DNA from: Geothrix oryzisoli
GTDB taxonomy: Bacteria; Acidobacteriota; Holophagae; Holophagales; Holophagaceae
Direction of reading: 5' to 3'
Assembly (NCBI RefSeq): GCF_022808865.1
Contig: NZ_JAKZLB010000002.1
Span: 200,019-264,018, forward strand
DNA length: 64,000 bases
The position numbers were made by a program, and so were the translations under genes. Positions within the stretch are counted from its first letter, which is position 1, and each line of letters begins with the position of its first letter. Below, piece by piece: positions 47,467 through 55,850 of this stretch. The notes under the pieces are model-generated. The model worked only from the letters and a program-made list of their open reading frames with translations, made no database searches and was not told the DNA's origin.

Positions 47467-48152
47467 CAGATCCCCCCGAAGCGGCGTTCGCGCTGGGCGT
47501 AGTCCTCAAGCGCATCGTTCAACTCCGCGGGGCCGAAGTCGGGCCACAGGAGGTCGGTCATGTAGAGCTCCGCGTAGGCGGACTGCCAGAGCAGGAAGTT
47601 GGAGATGCGATGTTCGCCGCTGGTGCGGATGAGGAGGTCCACGTCGGGCACCCCGGCGGTCCAGAGGCGGGCGCCCAGGGCGGCCTCATCGACCTGGTCC
47701 GGACCCAGGCCGTCCTCCACGCAGCGCCGGGCGGCCTGGGCCAGCTCCAGGCGCGAGCCGTAGTTCACCGCCAGGTGGAAGGTCATGCCGGCGTTCCCGG
47801 CCGTCGCCGCCTCCAGGGCCTTCATGTCGGCCTGGATGCCGGCGGGCATGCCCGCCAGGGCCCCCAAATGGTGGAAGCGGATGCCCTTCTTGGTGAGCTG
47901 GTGGACGAACATGCGGAGGTACATGCGGAGAAGGGCCATGAGGGCGGCCACTTCCTGGGGCGGGCGCTTCCAGTTCTCGGTGGAGAACGCGTAGAGGCTC
48001 AGGTGCCGGATGCCCGCGTCGGAGGCGGTCTCCAGGATGCGCTCCACGGCCTGCACGCCGGCCTTGTGCCCCTTGATCCGGGGCCAGCCCCGCTGGGCGG
48101 CCCAACGGCCGTTGCCGTCCATGATGATCGCGACGTGGGTCGGGATGCTCAT
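47466..48152 (-). CDS. uppS: Undecaprenyl diphosphate synthase
   Basis: cis-Prenyltransferase making the C55 carrier for peptidoglycan and O-antigen. It has 228 residues. The N-terminus PTHVAIIMDGNGRWA holds the catalytic Asp. SLYAFSTENWKRP lies near residues 53-65. The C-terminal substrate motif is DLLIRTSGEHRISNFLLWQ. It is the first gene of the envelope operon. Its upstream region contains a degenerate copy of its own first 36 bases. Confidence 0.97.
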   Translation of the reverse strand: MSIPTHVAIIMDGNGRWAAQRGWPRIKGHKAGVQAVERILETASDAGIRHLSLYAFSTENWKRPPQEVAALMALLRMYLRMFVHQLTKKGIRFHHLGALAGMPAGIQADMKALEAATAGNAGMTFHLAVNYGSRLELAQAARRCVEDGLGPDQVDEAALGARLWTAGVPDVDLLIRTSGEHRISNFLLWQSAYAELYMTDLLWPDFGPAELNDALEDYAQRERRFGGI

Positions 48153-48159
48153 CGCGTGC

Positions 48160-48258
48160 CTAGAGTCCAGTCCGGCCGGCTGGTTCCGCGTGGGTGGCCT
48201 CGCGCATCCCCAGCGGGGATGCCGAGATGATCACGGCGACATGGGTCGGGACGGTCAT
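48160..48258 (-). pseudogene. 32-codon frame carrying a degenerate copy of the uppS 5' end
   Basis: 48227-48262 matches 48121-48156 (the uppS start region) at 30 of 36 bases. On the minus strand the copy starts with its own ATG at 48258 and encodes MTVPTHVAVII against uppS MSIPTHVAIIM, then leaves the family sequence and ends at a TAG at 48160, eight bases before the uppS ATG. CCGAGG lies upstream. It may be a remnant of tandem duplication or an upstream leader ORF. The rest of the 232-bp gap 48153-48384 shows no other gene. Confidence 0.6.
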
Positions 48259-48384
48259 CGCGCCGGAAACCTCGGAAAGGTGTAAAAGGTCATGCTAGCA
48301 CGGGGTCTGCCGTAAAGCTGGGGAGCGCCTTGTCTTCCAGGCCCCCATGCTAGGCTTGACTCCATCTTTTTCCCTGGCGAACCC

Positions 48385-50778
48385 ATGGTTCAGTTCAATA
48401 CCCGAGCCAACGAGATCCTGCTCAAGCTGGTCTACTATGGGCCGGGCCTGTCGGGCAAGACGACCAATCTGCAGTCCCTGCACGCCATGTGCTCCGACCG
48501 GCAGCGGGGGGAGTTGTTCTCCGTCAACACCCAGGAGGACCGCACCCTCTTCTTCGACCTGCTGCCCATCAACCTGGGCTACGTCTACGGGAACTCCATC
48601 CACCTGCAGATCTACACGGTGCCCGGTCAGGTGCAGTACGACGCCAGCCGCCGGGTGGTGCTGGGCGGGGCGGATGGGGTGGTCTTCGTGGCGGATTCCA
48701 GCGAGTCCAAGATGCAGGACAACGTGGACTCGCTGTCGAACCTGTACCACAACCTCAACGCCAACCGCTTGAACATCAAGCAGATCCCCTTCGTCCTCCA
48801 GTACAACAAGCGGGACCTGCCGGACGCCATGGCCGTGGGCGTCATGAACCGCCGGCTGAATTTCCGCAGCGTCCCCTACTTCGAATCCGTGGCCAACCGG
48901 GGCACGGGGGTGCTGGACACCTTTCTGGCCATCACCCGGGATACGGTGGCCTACACCTTCAAAAAGTACCACCTGGACAAGAAGATCAAGGACTTCGACG
49001 AGATGCTCGCGCTCATCGAGTCCAATGTGCGGACGACCCTGCACGAGCTCCCGCCCCCTCCGGAGCCTTCCGCGCAGCCCGAGGAGCCGTCCGCCCCGGC
49101 GCTGCGCACGACGGTGCTGAAGCATGGCAGCGTGAGCATCGACGACCTGCAGCCCGGCCGGGCGGCCGATCCCCAGGAACTGCTGGAGAACGCCCTCAAG
49201 TCGAACATGGAGACGGCCCGCCTCTATTCGGAGCTGAAAGAGGCCAAGGAGTCGCTGGAGCAGAAGAACGAGGAGCTGGGCAAGCTCTACGCGCAGCTGG
49301 AGCGCGTGAACCAGGACAACCAGAAGACCCGGAAGTACCTGGAGGGCCTCATCCAGAACATGGGCGAGGCGCTGATCTCCTTCGCGCCGGACGGGAAGAT
49401 CCTCACCTGGAACGCGGCGGCCGAGCGCATCTTCGGCTACACGCGGCCTGAAATCGTGGGCCGCAACATCTCCCAGCTCGCGCCGAGCCACCTGGTGGGC
49501 GAGCTGGATCAGATCACCCACCAGGTCGGCCGCGGCCAGGTGGTCCGCGACAAGGAGACGATCCGCGTCCGCAAGGGGGGCGAGACCTTCTCGGCCAGCG
49601 TCACCTACGCTCCGGTGCGGGGCGCCGACGACCGCGTCATCGCCCTCTCGGCCCTGATGCGCGACACCAGCCAGACCCAGGCCCTGGAGGACCAACTGGT
49701 CCACTCCCAGAAGCACGAGGCCCTCGGGAGGCTGGTACCGACCCTCTTCCACGAGGCCGCAAACCGGCTGACCCCGGTGCTGCTGGAGGCCCGGCTCATT
49801 TCAGAATCCGCCCTGGACCCCTACCAGGCCGAGCAGGCGGCCCGCCTGGTGAAGGCCGTGGACTCGGTGCAGAGCCTGCTGGATCCCCTCCAGACGGTGT
49901 TGAATCCGCCCAAACCGGCCCGCGTTCCGACCCAGCTGAACCAGGTGATCCAGGAGGCCGTGGGCTTGGTGGACCTGAAGGCGCGGCGCATGGGCGCCAC
50001 CCTGGACCTGAACCTGGACGCCAACCTGCCCGAGGCGCCCTTCGATCCGTGCCTGCTGCGCCAGGCCCTCACGAATCTGCTGCTGAACGGGCTCCAGGCC
50101 ATGGCCACCAGTCCGGCCAAGCGCCTCCGCATCGCCACCCGGGTGGTGGACGGCCAGGCGCAGGTGGTGGTCCAGGATTCGGGAACCCCGATTCCCGAGG
50201 CCGTCCTGGCGGATCTCTTCGATCCCGTCTCGGCCGCCACGCCGGAGGCCCTGGGCCTGCCGGTGGCCCACATCATCGCGCGCCAGCATGGCGGCCGGCT
50301 GACGGTGCGGAGCCAGGAGGGCCTGGGGAATGCGTTCCTCCTAGAGCTCCCCCTCCAGACCACGCCTGCCGCCGTCGCCTCCGAGGCCACGGGCTTGCAG
50401 GGCCGCCGGGCCCTGGTGGTGGACGATGAAGCCTTCCTGCTCGAGTGCCTGGTGGACGCGCTCCAGATCTGGGGCATGGAGGTCGTCTCGGCCAGTCAGG
50501 GCGAGGAGGCCATCCAGCGCCTCGAGGCGGGGGAGTTCGACCTGATCGTCTCGGACATCCGCATGCCCGGGCTGTCGGGCGTGGACCTCTTCAAGTGGCT
50601 GCAGGCCCACCGTGCGTCCATGACGCGGCGGATCCTCTTCACCACGGGCGATTCCTTCGACGCGAAGACGCGCGACTTCCTGGAAACGAGCCAGGTGCCC
50701 TATCTGGGTAAGCCTTTCGATCTAGCGCCACTGAAACAAAGCCTTGAGCAACTGCTAGAGACTCCGATCGAGGCGTGA
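48385..50778 (+). CDS. MglA-type GTPase / PAS / histidine-kinase-like / receiver fusion protein
   Basis: A 797-residue multidomain signalling protein. Residues 1-195 form an MglA-family Ras-like GTPase: P-loop GPGLSGKTT (19-27), DRTLFFDLLP, TVPGQ (78-82) and base motif NKRD (141-144). A coiled coil follows (about 270-315), then a PAS domain (318-430; FAPDGKILTWNAAAERIFGY). A HisKA-like region has His456 in LFHEAANRL. The ATPase domain (510-658) keeps NLLLNGLQAM and DSG but lacks the GxGLGL G2 motif. A receiver (674-793) has DDE at 680-682, phospho-Asp724 and Lys776. There is no membrane segment. Kinase activity is doubtful; GTP may gate the output. Neighbours: a secreted protein downstream. 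Confidence 0.92.
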   Translation: MVQFNTRANEILLKLVYYGPGLSGKTTNLQSLHAMCSDRQRGELFSVNTQEDRTLFFDLLPINLGYVYGNSIHLQIYTVPGQVQYDASRRVVLGGADGVVFVADSSESKMQDNVDSLSNLYHNLNANRLNIKQIPFVLQYNKRDLPDAMAVGVMNRRLNFRSVPYFESVANRGTGVLDTFLAITRDTVAYTFKKYHLDKKIKDFDEMLALIESNVRTTLHELPPPPEPSAQPEEPSAPALRTTVLKHGSVSIDDLQPGRAADPQELLENALKSNMETARLYSELKEAKESLEQKNEELGKLYAQLERVNQDNQKTRKYLEGLIQNMGEALISFAPDGKILTWNAAAERIFGYTRPEIVGRNISQLAPSHLVGELDQITHQVGRGQVVRDKETIRVRKGGETFSASVTYAPVRGADDRVIALSALMRDTSQTQALEDQLVHSQKHEALGRLVPTLFHEAANRLTPVLLEARLISESALDPYQAEQAARLVKAVDSVQSLLDPLQTVLNPPKPARVPTQLNQVIQEAVGLVDLKARRMGATLDLNLDANLPEAPFDPCLLRQALTNLLLNGLQAMATSPAKRLRIATRVVDGQAQVVVQDSGTPIPEAVLADLFDPVSAATPEALGLPVAHIIARQHGGRLTVRSQEGLGNAFLLELPLQTTPAAVASEATGLQGRRALVVDDEAFLLECLVDALQIWGMEVVSASQGEEAIQRLEAGEFDLIVSDIRMPGLSGVDLFKWLQAHRASMTRRILFTTGDSFDAKTRDFLETSQVPYLGKPFDLAPLKQSLEQLLETPIEA

Positions 50779-50835
50779 GACTTCCCCCTGCGTCATAATG
50801 GGGACTCTCATCGCACCCTCAACGAGGAGCCTCCT

Positions 50836-51972
50836 ATGCAGCGCCGCTGGGTTTTGGCAGTCATCGTGGGATCGGGCCTCCTGGCCCAGACACCCCCTCC
50901 CGTACCTCCGCCCGCACCCGCCCCCGCGCCGGCCCCCGAGCCGACACCCGCTCCCGCGCCACCCCAGGCGCCCGAGCCCAAGCCCGTGGAGGTGAAGGCC
51001 GAGGCGCCCGTGGCGCCGCAGCCCGAGGCGAAGGCCTTCGATCAGCTCCGTCCCAGCCAGCGGAAGCTGGCCTACACCCTGCACCGGGCCGCCCTCTCCG
51101 CTCATGAGTTGGGCTACTACCGCAGCCACCCCAAGGCGGTGGAAGTGCGGGATGCGCTGGAGACCCTGGTGAAGGCCAAGGCCGAGCTCCCGGAAAAGGC
51201 CCAGGCCGCGCTGCCGGCCGTGGAGGCCTATCTGACGAAGGTGCACGCCAACCACGGCCTCTACGACGCCGAGGGGAAGAAACTCCTGCTGGAGGGGTCT
51301 TGGAAGGACCTCCAGATGGCGGCCCGGGCCGCCGCCAAGAGCGGCACCAAGGGCCTGGAGCCCCGGCTGCTCAAGCTCAAGGGCCTGCTCTTCGATGCGA
51401 AGGTCGACGCCACCGCCCCCACCTGGGCCGCGCCCGAGCCGCCCGCCAAGGGCAAGAAGGCCAAGGCCGCCAAGGGGCCGAAAGCACCCGAGGGCTTCGC
51501 CAACCAGAAGGCCATCACCGCCCTGTGGGTGAAGCGGGCCCAGGCCTGGGTCGACAACACCCGCCAGGAGGTGGAGGTCAAGGGCGAGAAGAAGCTGCGC
51601 AGCGTGCCGGATCCCGCGCAGACCAAGGCCCTGAATGCCCTGCTCATCTGGCTCGAGAACGAGGATCTCGACCTGCTGCGCGATCCCGGCTTCGGCTGGC
51701 TGGACCTGCGCCGGCTCGGCACCGCGCCCGGTACCGCCCTGCTGGCCCACGCCAATGACATCGCCACCTCCAAGGCCCCTGAAGGCCCTGCGGGCGAGCT
51801 GGCCCTGCTGCCGGTGCTGGAGCCCGTGATGGCGGAAAGCAAGTTCAGCAAGGGCGAGGAGAAGCGCCAGGTGCTGTCCAACGTCAAGCAGGGTGCCCCT
51901 GCCGCCAGCCTCGCCGAGCAGATGACCACCTTCGAGACGCTGGCCCGCAGCCGCGAGTTCGACGCCAAGTAG
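50836..51972 (+). CDS. Exported Ala/Pro-rich protein, weakly like the N-terminal part of M49 peptidases
   Basis: A 378-residue protein with a signal peptide (MQRRWVLAVIVGSGLLAQ) and a long Pro/Ala repeat linker (about 19-60). The following part (AYTLHRAALSAHELGYYRS; VEAYLTKVHANHGLYDAEGK) reminded me of the substrate-binding half of dipeptidyl peptidase III-type proteins, but the HExxGH zinc motif is absent, so it cannot be such an enzyme. A Lys/Ala-rich segment lies near residues 195-215. Ends at a strong bidirectional terminator. Function unknown. Confidence 0.7.
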   Translation: MQRRWVLAVIVGSGLLAQTPPPVPPPAPAPAPAPEPTPAPAPPQAPEPKPVEVKAEAPVAPQPEAKAFDQLRPSQRKLAYTLHRAALSAHELGYYRSHPKAVEVRDALETLVKAKAELPEKAQAALPAVEAYLTKVHANHGLYDAEGKKLLLEGSWKDLQMAARAAAKSGTKGLEPRLLKLKGLLFDAKVDATAPTWAAPEPPAKGKKAKAAKGPKAPEGFANQKAITALWVKRAQAWVDNTRQEVEVKGEKKLRSVPDPAQTKALNALLIWLENEDLDLLRDPGFGWLDLRRLGTAPGTALLAHANDIATSKAPEGPAGELALLPVLEPVMAESKFSKGEEKRQVLSNVKQGAPAASLAEQMTTFETLARSREFDAK

Positions 51973-51985
51973 CTCTTTTTCCCGG

Positions 51986-52014
51986 AAAAACGGGGCGCGA
52001 TGCGCCCCGTTTTT
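51986..52014. terminator. Bidirectional terminator
   Basis: Perfect 13-bp stem AAAAACGGGGCGC / GCGCCCCGTTTTT with a 3-base loop, flanked by A and T runs. It separates the convergent secreted-protein and response-regulator genes and touches the stop codon of the latter. Confidence 0.9.
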
Positions 52015-52734
52015 CTATTCCTCGCCCTTGCGCTGCTTCCCTTCCGGGTCGAACTGGTAGCCCACGCTGCGGATGGTGTGGACCCAGCGGGGATGGTGGG
52101 GATCCTGCTCCATCACCCGCCGGATGCGGACGATGAAGTTGTCGACGGTGCGGCTGGTGGGATAGGCGTCCTCGCCCCACACCTTGTCCAGGATGTCCGT
52201 GCGGCTCACCACCTGGCCCGGCCGCTCCATGAGCAGCCGGAGGATCATGCATTCCTTCATGCCCAGCTGGAAGGGGCCGTTGGGACCCTCGCCGCAGTAG
52301 TTGTCGAAGTCCACCCAGTGGGAGCCGTAGGCCTGCCGGCTGCTCATCTCCCGGCCCCGGTACCACGCCTCGCGCCGGAGGATGGCCCGCACCCGCAGGA
52401 GCAGCTCCCTCACCTGGAAGGGCTTGCCCAGGTAGTCGTCGGCGCCGGTCTCGAAGCCGTGCACCCGGTCGTCATCCGTGTTTTTGGCGGTGAGGAAGAG
52501 GACCGGGGTGAAGTTCTTGGCCTCCCGCACCTTCTCGCAGATGGTGAAGCCGTCCATGCCCGGCAGCATCACGTCGAGGATCACCAGGTCGAAGGTCTCC
52601 GCCAGGATCTGCTTGAGGGCCTGGTCGCCCCGGGGGATCCAGGTGCAGGCGAGGCCCTCCATCTCCAGGTTGAGCTTGATGCCCTCCGCGAGGCTGAGCT
52701 CGTCTTCCACCAGCAGGATCTTGGGCTCGGGCAT
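52015..52734 (-). CDS. OmpR/PhoB-type response regulator (orphan)
   Basis: A 239-residue two-domain regulator. The receiver has the acidic pair in LLVEDELS, phospho-Asp in LVILDVMLPGMDG (near 53) and Lys in DYLGKPF. The winged-helix output domain has ILDKVWGEDAYPTSRTVDNF and ends TIRSVGYQFD. An unusual 20-residue linker/insert (EAWYRGREMSSRQAYGSHW) lies between the domains. No kinase gene is adjacent; kinases at 40.0 and 48.4 kb are possible partners. Divergent from the glycosyltransferase gene with a 52-bp shared region. Confidence 0.92.
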   Translation of the reverse strand: MPEPKILLVEDELSLAEGIKLNLEMEGLACTWIPRGDQALKQILAETFDLVILDVMLPGMDGFTICEKVREAKNFTPVLFLTAKNTDDDRVHGFETGADDYLGKPFQVRELLLRVRAILRREAWYRGREMSSRQAYGSHWVDFDNYCGEGPNGPFQLGMKECMILRLLMERPGQVVSRTDILDKVWGEDAYPTSRTVDNFIVRIRRVMEQDPHHPRWVHTIRSVGYQFDPEGKQRKGEE

Positions 52735-52786
52735 GGGAAACTCCAGCAACCTGTTGATCCTACTAGAATGAGGGGTTGGAGCGCCC

Positions 52787-53737
52787 ATGGACCCCTATCT
52801 GAGCATCGTCATCCCCATCTACAACGAGGAGGAGAACATCCCCACGCTGTGGGCGCGCCTGTCCAAGGTGCTGGCGGAGCACTTCGCAGACCCCGCGAAG
52901 CCCTGGGAGGTCGTCCTCACGGATGACGGCAGCCGGGACCGCAGCCTGGCCATGCTGGTGGACATCGCCAAGACGGAACCCCGCGTGAAGGTGGTGGAGT
53001 TCAACCGGAACTACGGCCAGCACAGCGCCATCTTCGGGGCCTTCGCCGAGGTGCAGGGCCGGATCGTGGTCACCCTGGATGCCGACCTCCAGAACCCTCC
53101 CGAGGAGATCCCCAAGCTCGTGGCCAAGGTGGAGGAGGGCTACGACGTGGTGGGCGGCTGGCGCCAGGGCCGGCAGGAGAACGACAGCTTCTTCCGGACC
53201 ATGCCGAGCAAGATCGTCAATGCCGTCACCCGCAAGACCACCGGCGTGAAGCTCCACGACTACGGCTGCATGCTGCGGGCCTACAGTCGCGAAGTGGTGG
53301 ACGCCATGCTGCTCTGCAAGGAGCGCTCGAGCTTCATCCCCGCGCTGGCCAACAGCTTCGCCAAGCGCATCACCGAAGTGCCCGTGGCCCACGCGGAGCG
53401 GGCCGCCGGCGAGAGCAAGTACGGCCTCTGGAAGCTCATCAACCTGCAGTTCGACCTGCTCACCAGCTTCAGCCTGATTCCCCTCCAGGCCCTCAGCGTG
53501 TTCGGTGTCATCACGGCGGGCTTCGGGTTCATCCTCTTCCTGGGCCTGGTGATCTACCGCTTCCTGCACCCGGAAGGCACGGCCCAGGGCGTGTTCACCC
53601 TGTTCGCCATCCTCTTCTTCTTCGTGGGCTGCCAGTTCATCGCCTTCGGCCTGCTGGGCGAGTACATCGGCCGCATCTACCAGGAGGTGCGTGACCGGCC
53701 CCGCTACATGGTGAAGAAGGTCCACCAGGCGAAGTAG
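52787..53737 (+). CDS. ArnC-like polyprenyl-phosphate glycosyltransferase (GT2)
   Basis: A 316-residue membrane-bound GT-A glycosyltransferase that should load a sugar onto undecaprenyl phosphate. The catalytic domain has IVIPIYNEEENI, the DDGSRDRS loop and the metal motif LDADLQNPPEEIP. Two membrane helices lie near residues 228-252 and 268-292, ending GLLGEYIGRIYQEVRDRPRY. Several stretches closely match remembered E. coli ArnC (YGQHSAI, DYGCMLRAY, LLGEYIGRIY). No other arn gene is present, so the sugar could differ; dolichol-phosphate-mannose-synthase-like GtrB proteins are the alternative. Confidence 0.9.
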   Translation: MDPYLSIVIPIYNEEENIPTLWARLSKVLAEHFADPAKPWEVVLTDDGSRDRSLAMLVDIAKTEPRVKVVEFNRNYGQHSAIFGAFAEVQGRIVVTLDADLQNPPEEIPKLVAKVEEGYDVVGGWRQGRQENDSFFRTMPSKIVNAVTRKTTGVKLHDYGCMLRAYSREVVDAMLLCKERSSFIPALANSFAKRITEVPVAHAERAAGESKYGLWKLINLQFDLLTSFSLIPLQALSVFGVITAGFGFILFLGLVIYRFLHPEGTAQGVFTLFAILFFFVGCQFIAFGLLGEYIGRIYQEVRDRPRYMVKKVHQAK

Positions 53738-53751
53738 GGCACGGACCCCGG

Positions 53752-55164
53752 CTATCCGGCCAGCCCGGCCGGGAAGGCCACCGTGACGACCAGGCCGGGG
53801 CCCGCGTCGGGATCCCCCAGCCGGACCTCGGCGCCCAGGGCGCGGGCCACTTCCTGGACGATGGACAGGCCCAGGCCGCACCCGGGCGTGTCGTCGCTGC
53901 CGAGCCGGCAGAACCGCTCGAACACCCGGAGGCGGTCGGCGGGGGGGATGCCCGGCCCATTGTCCTCGACGGTCAGGACAGGACCCCCCTCCGCCGTCCG
54001 GAGCGAGAGCGTGACCCGGCCGCCGGGGGGCGTGTAGCAGAGGGCGTTGTCCACGAGGTTGGCCACCAGCTCGTGGAGCATGGCGGACGGGGCGGCCAGA
54101 GTCAGGGGCCCCTCCGGGCGGTCGAAGCCGAGGTCGATGTTCCGCGACTGGGCCAGGGTCGCCTGCTCCTCGAGCACGCGCTGGGCGAGGTCCGCGAGGT
54201 CCACCCGCTCGCCGGAGCGGTGGGCCAGGGTCCCGGCCTCGGCCCGGGACAGGGTGAGCAGCTGGTTCACCAGGCGGGTGCCCTGGCGCACGCCGTCGGC
54301 CATGGCCCCCAGGGCTTCGTCCTTGAGGGCGGGATCGGCGCTGCGAAGGCCGTGGCTGGCCTGGGTCTGGAGTACGGCGAAGGGGGTGCGGAGCTGGTGG
54401 GAGGCGTTGGCGATGAAGCGGCTGCGGACCGCCATCTGGGCGTCCAGGCGCTGGATGTAGCCGTTGAGGGCCCCGACCAGGGGCTGGAGCTCCTGGGGCA
54501 TGGGACCGGCCTGCAGCGGTTCGAGGGAGCCGGGCGTGCGCCGGCCCACCTCGTCCCGGAGCCGGAGGATGTCCTTCAGGCCCCGGCGCAGGGCGAACCA
54601 GATCAGGAGGCCGGCGAGGGCCAGCGTCCACAGGTCCTGGCGCAGGGTGGTGGTCCAGAGCTTGCGGACCAGCTGGTCGTGGTCCTGGAGGGTCTGGGCC
54701 ACCTCGATGATCACCGGGCCCTCCGCGGGAGCTGCGAACACAGGCTGGGCGTAGGCCACCACCCGGACGGGTTCGCCCCGGACCTCCGCCTGGAAGTACA
54801 CCGACTCCTCGGGCCGGGGCGCCTCGGCCGGGGACGGCAGCTCCGCATAACCCGAGAGGAGCACGCCCCTGGGCGAGGCGATGCGGTAGTACACCCGGTC
54901 CTGGGCCCTGGACTGGAACAGTTCGAGCGCCGCCGGGGGGATGGCCACGTCGAGGAGGCCATCCTCGAACTGGATCTGCTGCGCGATGATGCGCGCGGAG
55001 CCGAGCAGCAGGCGGTCCTGCACCATGTCGGCCGTGTACCGGGCCTCCCGCCGGGCCAGGGCGAGGTTCGCGAGGGCGAGGACGCCCAGGGGCACCAGCA
55101 GCCACAGCAGCAGGCGGGCCCGGAGGCTGAGGGTGGACTTGGAGTACGACCTCTTAGGCGTCAT
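53752..55164 (-). CDS. Sensor histidine kinase, TctE-like
   Basis: A 470-residue membrane kinase. Membrane helices lie near residues 17-37 and 176-193, enclosing a periplasmic domain of the two-component-sensor N-terminal type seen in TctE. H box SRFIANASHQLRTPFAVLQ, N box LVANLVDNALCYTP, G1 VEDNGPGIP and G2 GCGLGLSIVQEV are intact, so it should be active. Its start overlaps the regulator gene by 11 bases. The gene order binding protein-regulator-kinase suggests that it senses the ligand of the adjacent binding protein, probably a carboxylate. Confidence 0.93.
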   Translation of the reverse strand: MTPKRSYSKSTLSLRARLLLWLLVPLGVLALANLALARREARYTADMVQDRLLLGSARIIAQQIQFEDGLLDVAIPPAALELFQSRAQDRVYYRIASPRGVLLSGYAELPSPAEAPRPEESVYFQAEVRGEPVRVVAYAQPVFAAPAEGPVIIEVAQTLQDHDQLVRKLWTTTLRQDLWTLALAGLLIWFALRRGLKDILRLRDEVGRRTPGSLEPLQAGPMPQELQPLVGALNGYIQRLDAQMAVRSRFIANASHQLRTPFAVLQTQASHGLRSADPALKDEALGAMADGVRQGTRLVNQLLTLSRAEAGTLAHRSGERVDLADLAQRVLEEQATLAQSRNIDLGFDRPEGPLTLAAPSAMLHELVANLVDNALCYTPPGGRVTLSLRTAEGGPVLTVEDNGPGIPPADRLRVFERFCRLGSDDTPGCGLGLSIVQEVARALGAEVRLGDPDAGPGLVVTVAFPAGLAG

Positions 55165-55828
55165 GGCGTGGCTTCAGAAGGTAGCCGAGGCCCCGGAGCG
55201 TCACGATCACCGCGTCGCCGGGTTCGAGCTTGCGGCGGAGCCGGTGGACGTAGATCTCGATGGCGTCCGGATTCACGTCCTGGTCCAGGGAGTACAGGCT
55301 CTCGGCGAGGGCCTTCTTGCTCACCGTCTTCCCGGCCTTCATCATCAGCACCTCCAGCACGGCGTGCTCCCGGGGCGTCACGGCCAGGGGCGCGCCCGCC
55401 AGGGTGAACTCGCGGCGGTTGCTGTCGTAGACCAGGGAGCCGCAGGCGAACACCGGGTCCTTCTGCTGGTTGACGCGCCGGAGCAGGGCCCGGATGCGGG
55501 CCTCCAGCTCATGCACTTCAAAGGGCTTGACCATGTAGTCGTCTGCCCCGAAATCGAGGCCCTCCACCCGGTCCCGGGTGGCGTCGAAGGCCGTGAGGAT
55601 CAGCACCGGCACGGCATTGCGCCGGCTCCGGAGGCGCTTGAGGACCTCCCGGCCATCCAGGCCGGGGAGGGCCAGGTCCAGGACCACCAGGTCGTAGACC
55701 TCCGTACGGAGGAGTCCATCCGCCTCCAGGCCGTCCAGGGCGCACTCCACCGTGTACTTGTCCGCCCGCAGGGTCCGGGCCAGCCACTCGGAGAGGGCGC
55801 GGTTGTCCTCGACCAGCAGGAGTTTCAT
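55154..55828 (-). CDS. Response regulator, TctD-like (OmpR family)
   Basis: A 224-residue regulator. The receiver starts MKLLLVEDNRAL, has phospho-Asp in LVVLDLALPGLDG (near 51) and Lys in DDYMVKPFEV. The winged helix shows VTPREHAVLEVLM and the recognition region ending LRGLGYLLKP. It lies between the binding protein (22 bp upstream) and the kinase (overlapping). Likely targets are its own operon and the divergent porin/transporter genes. Confidence 0.93.
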   Translation of the reverse strand: MKLLLVEDNRALSEWLARTLRADKYTVECALDGLEADGLLRTEVYDLVVLDLALPGLDGREVLKRLRSRRNAVPVLILTAFDATRDRVEGLDFGADDYMVKPFEVHELEARIRALLRRVNQQKDPVFACGSLVYDSNRREFTLAGAPLAVTPREHAVLEVLMMKAGKTVSKKALAESLYSLDQDVNPDAIEIYVHRLRRKLEPGDAVIVTLRGLGYLLKPRHDA

Positions 55829-55850
55829 GGGCAGTGGGTTCCGGGGAGGG

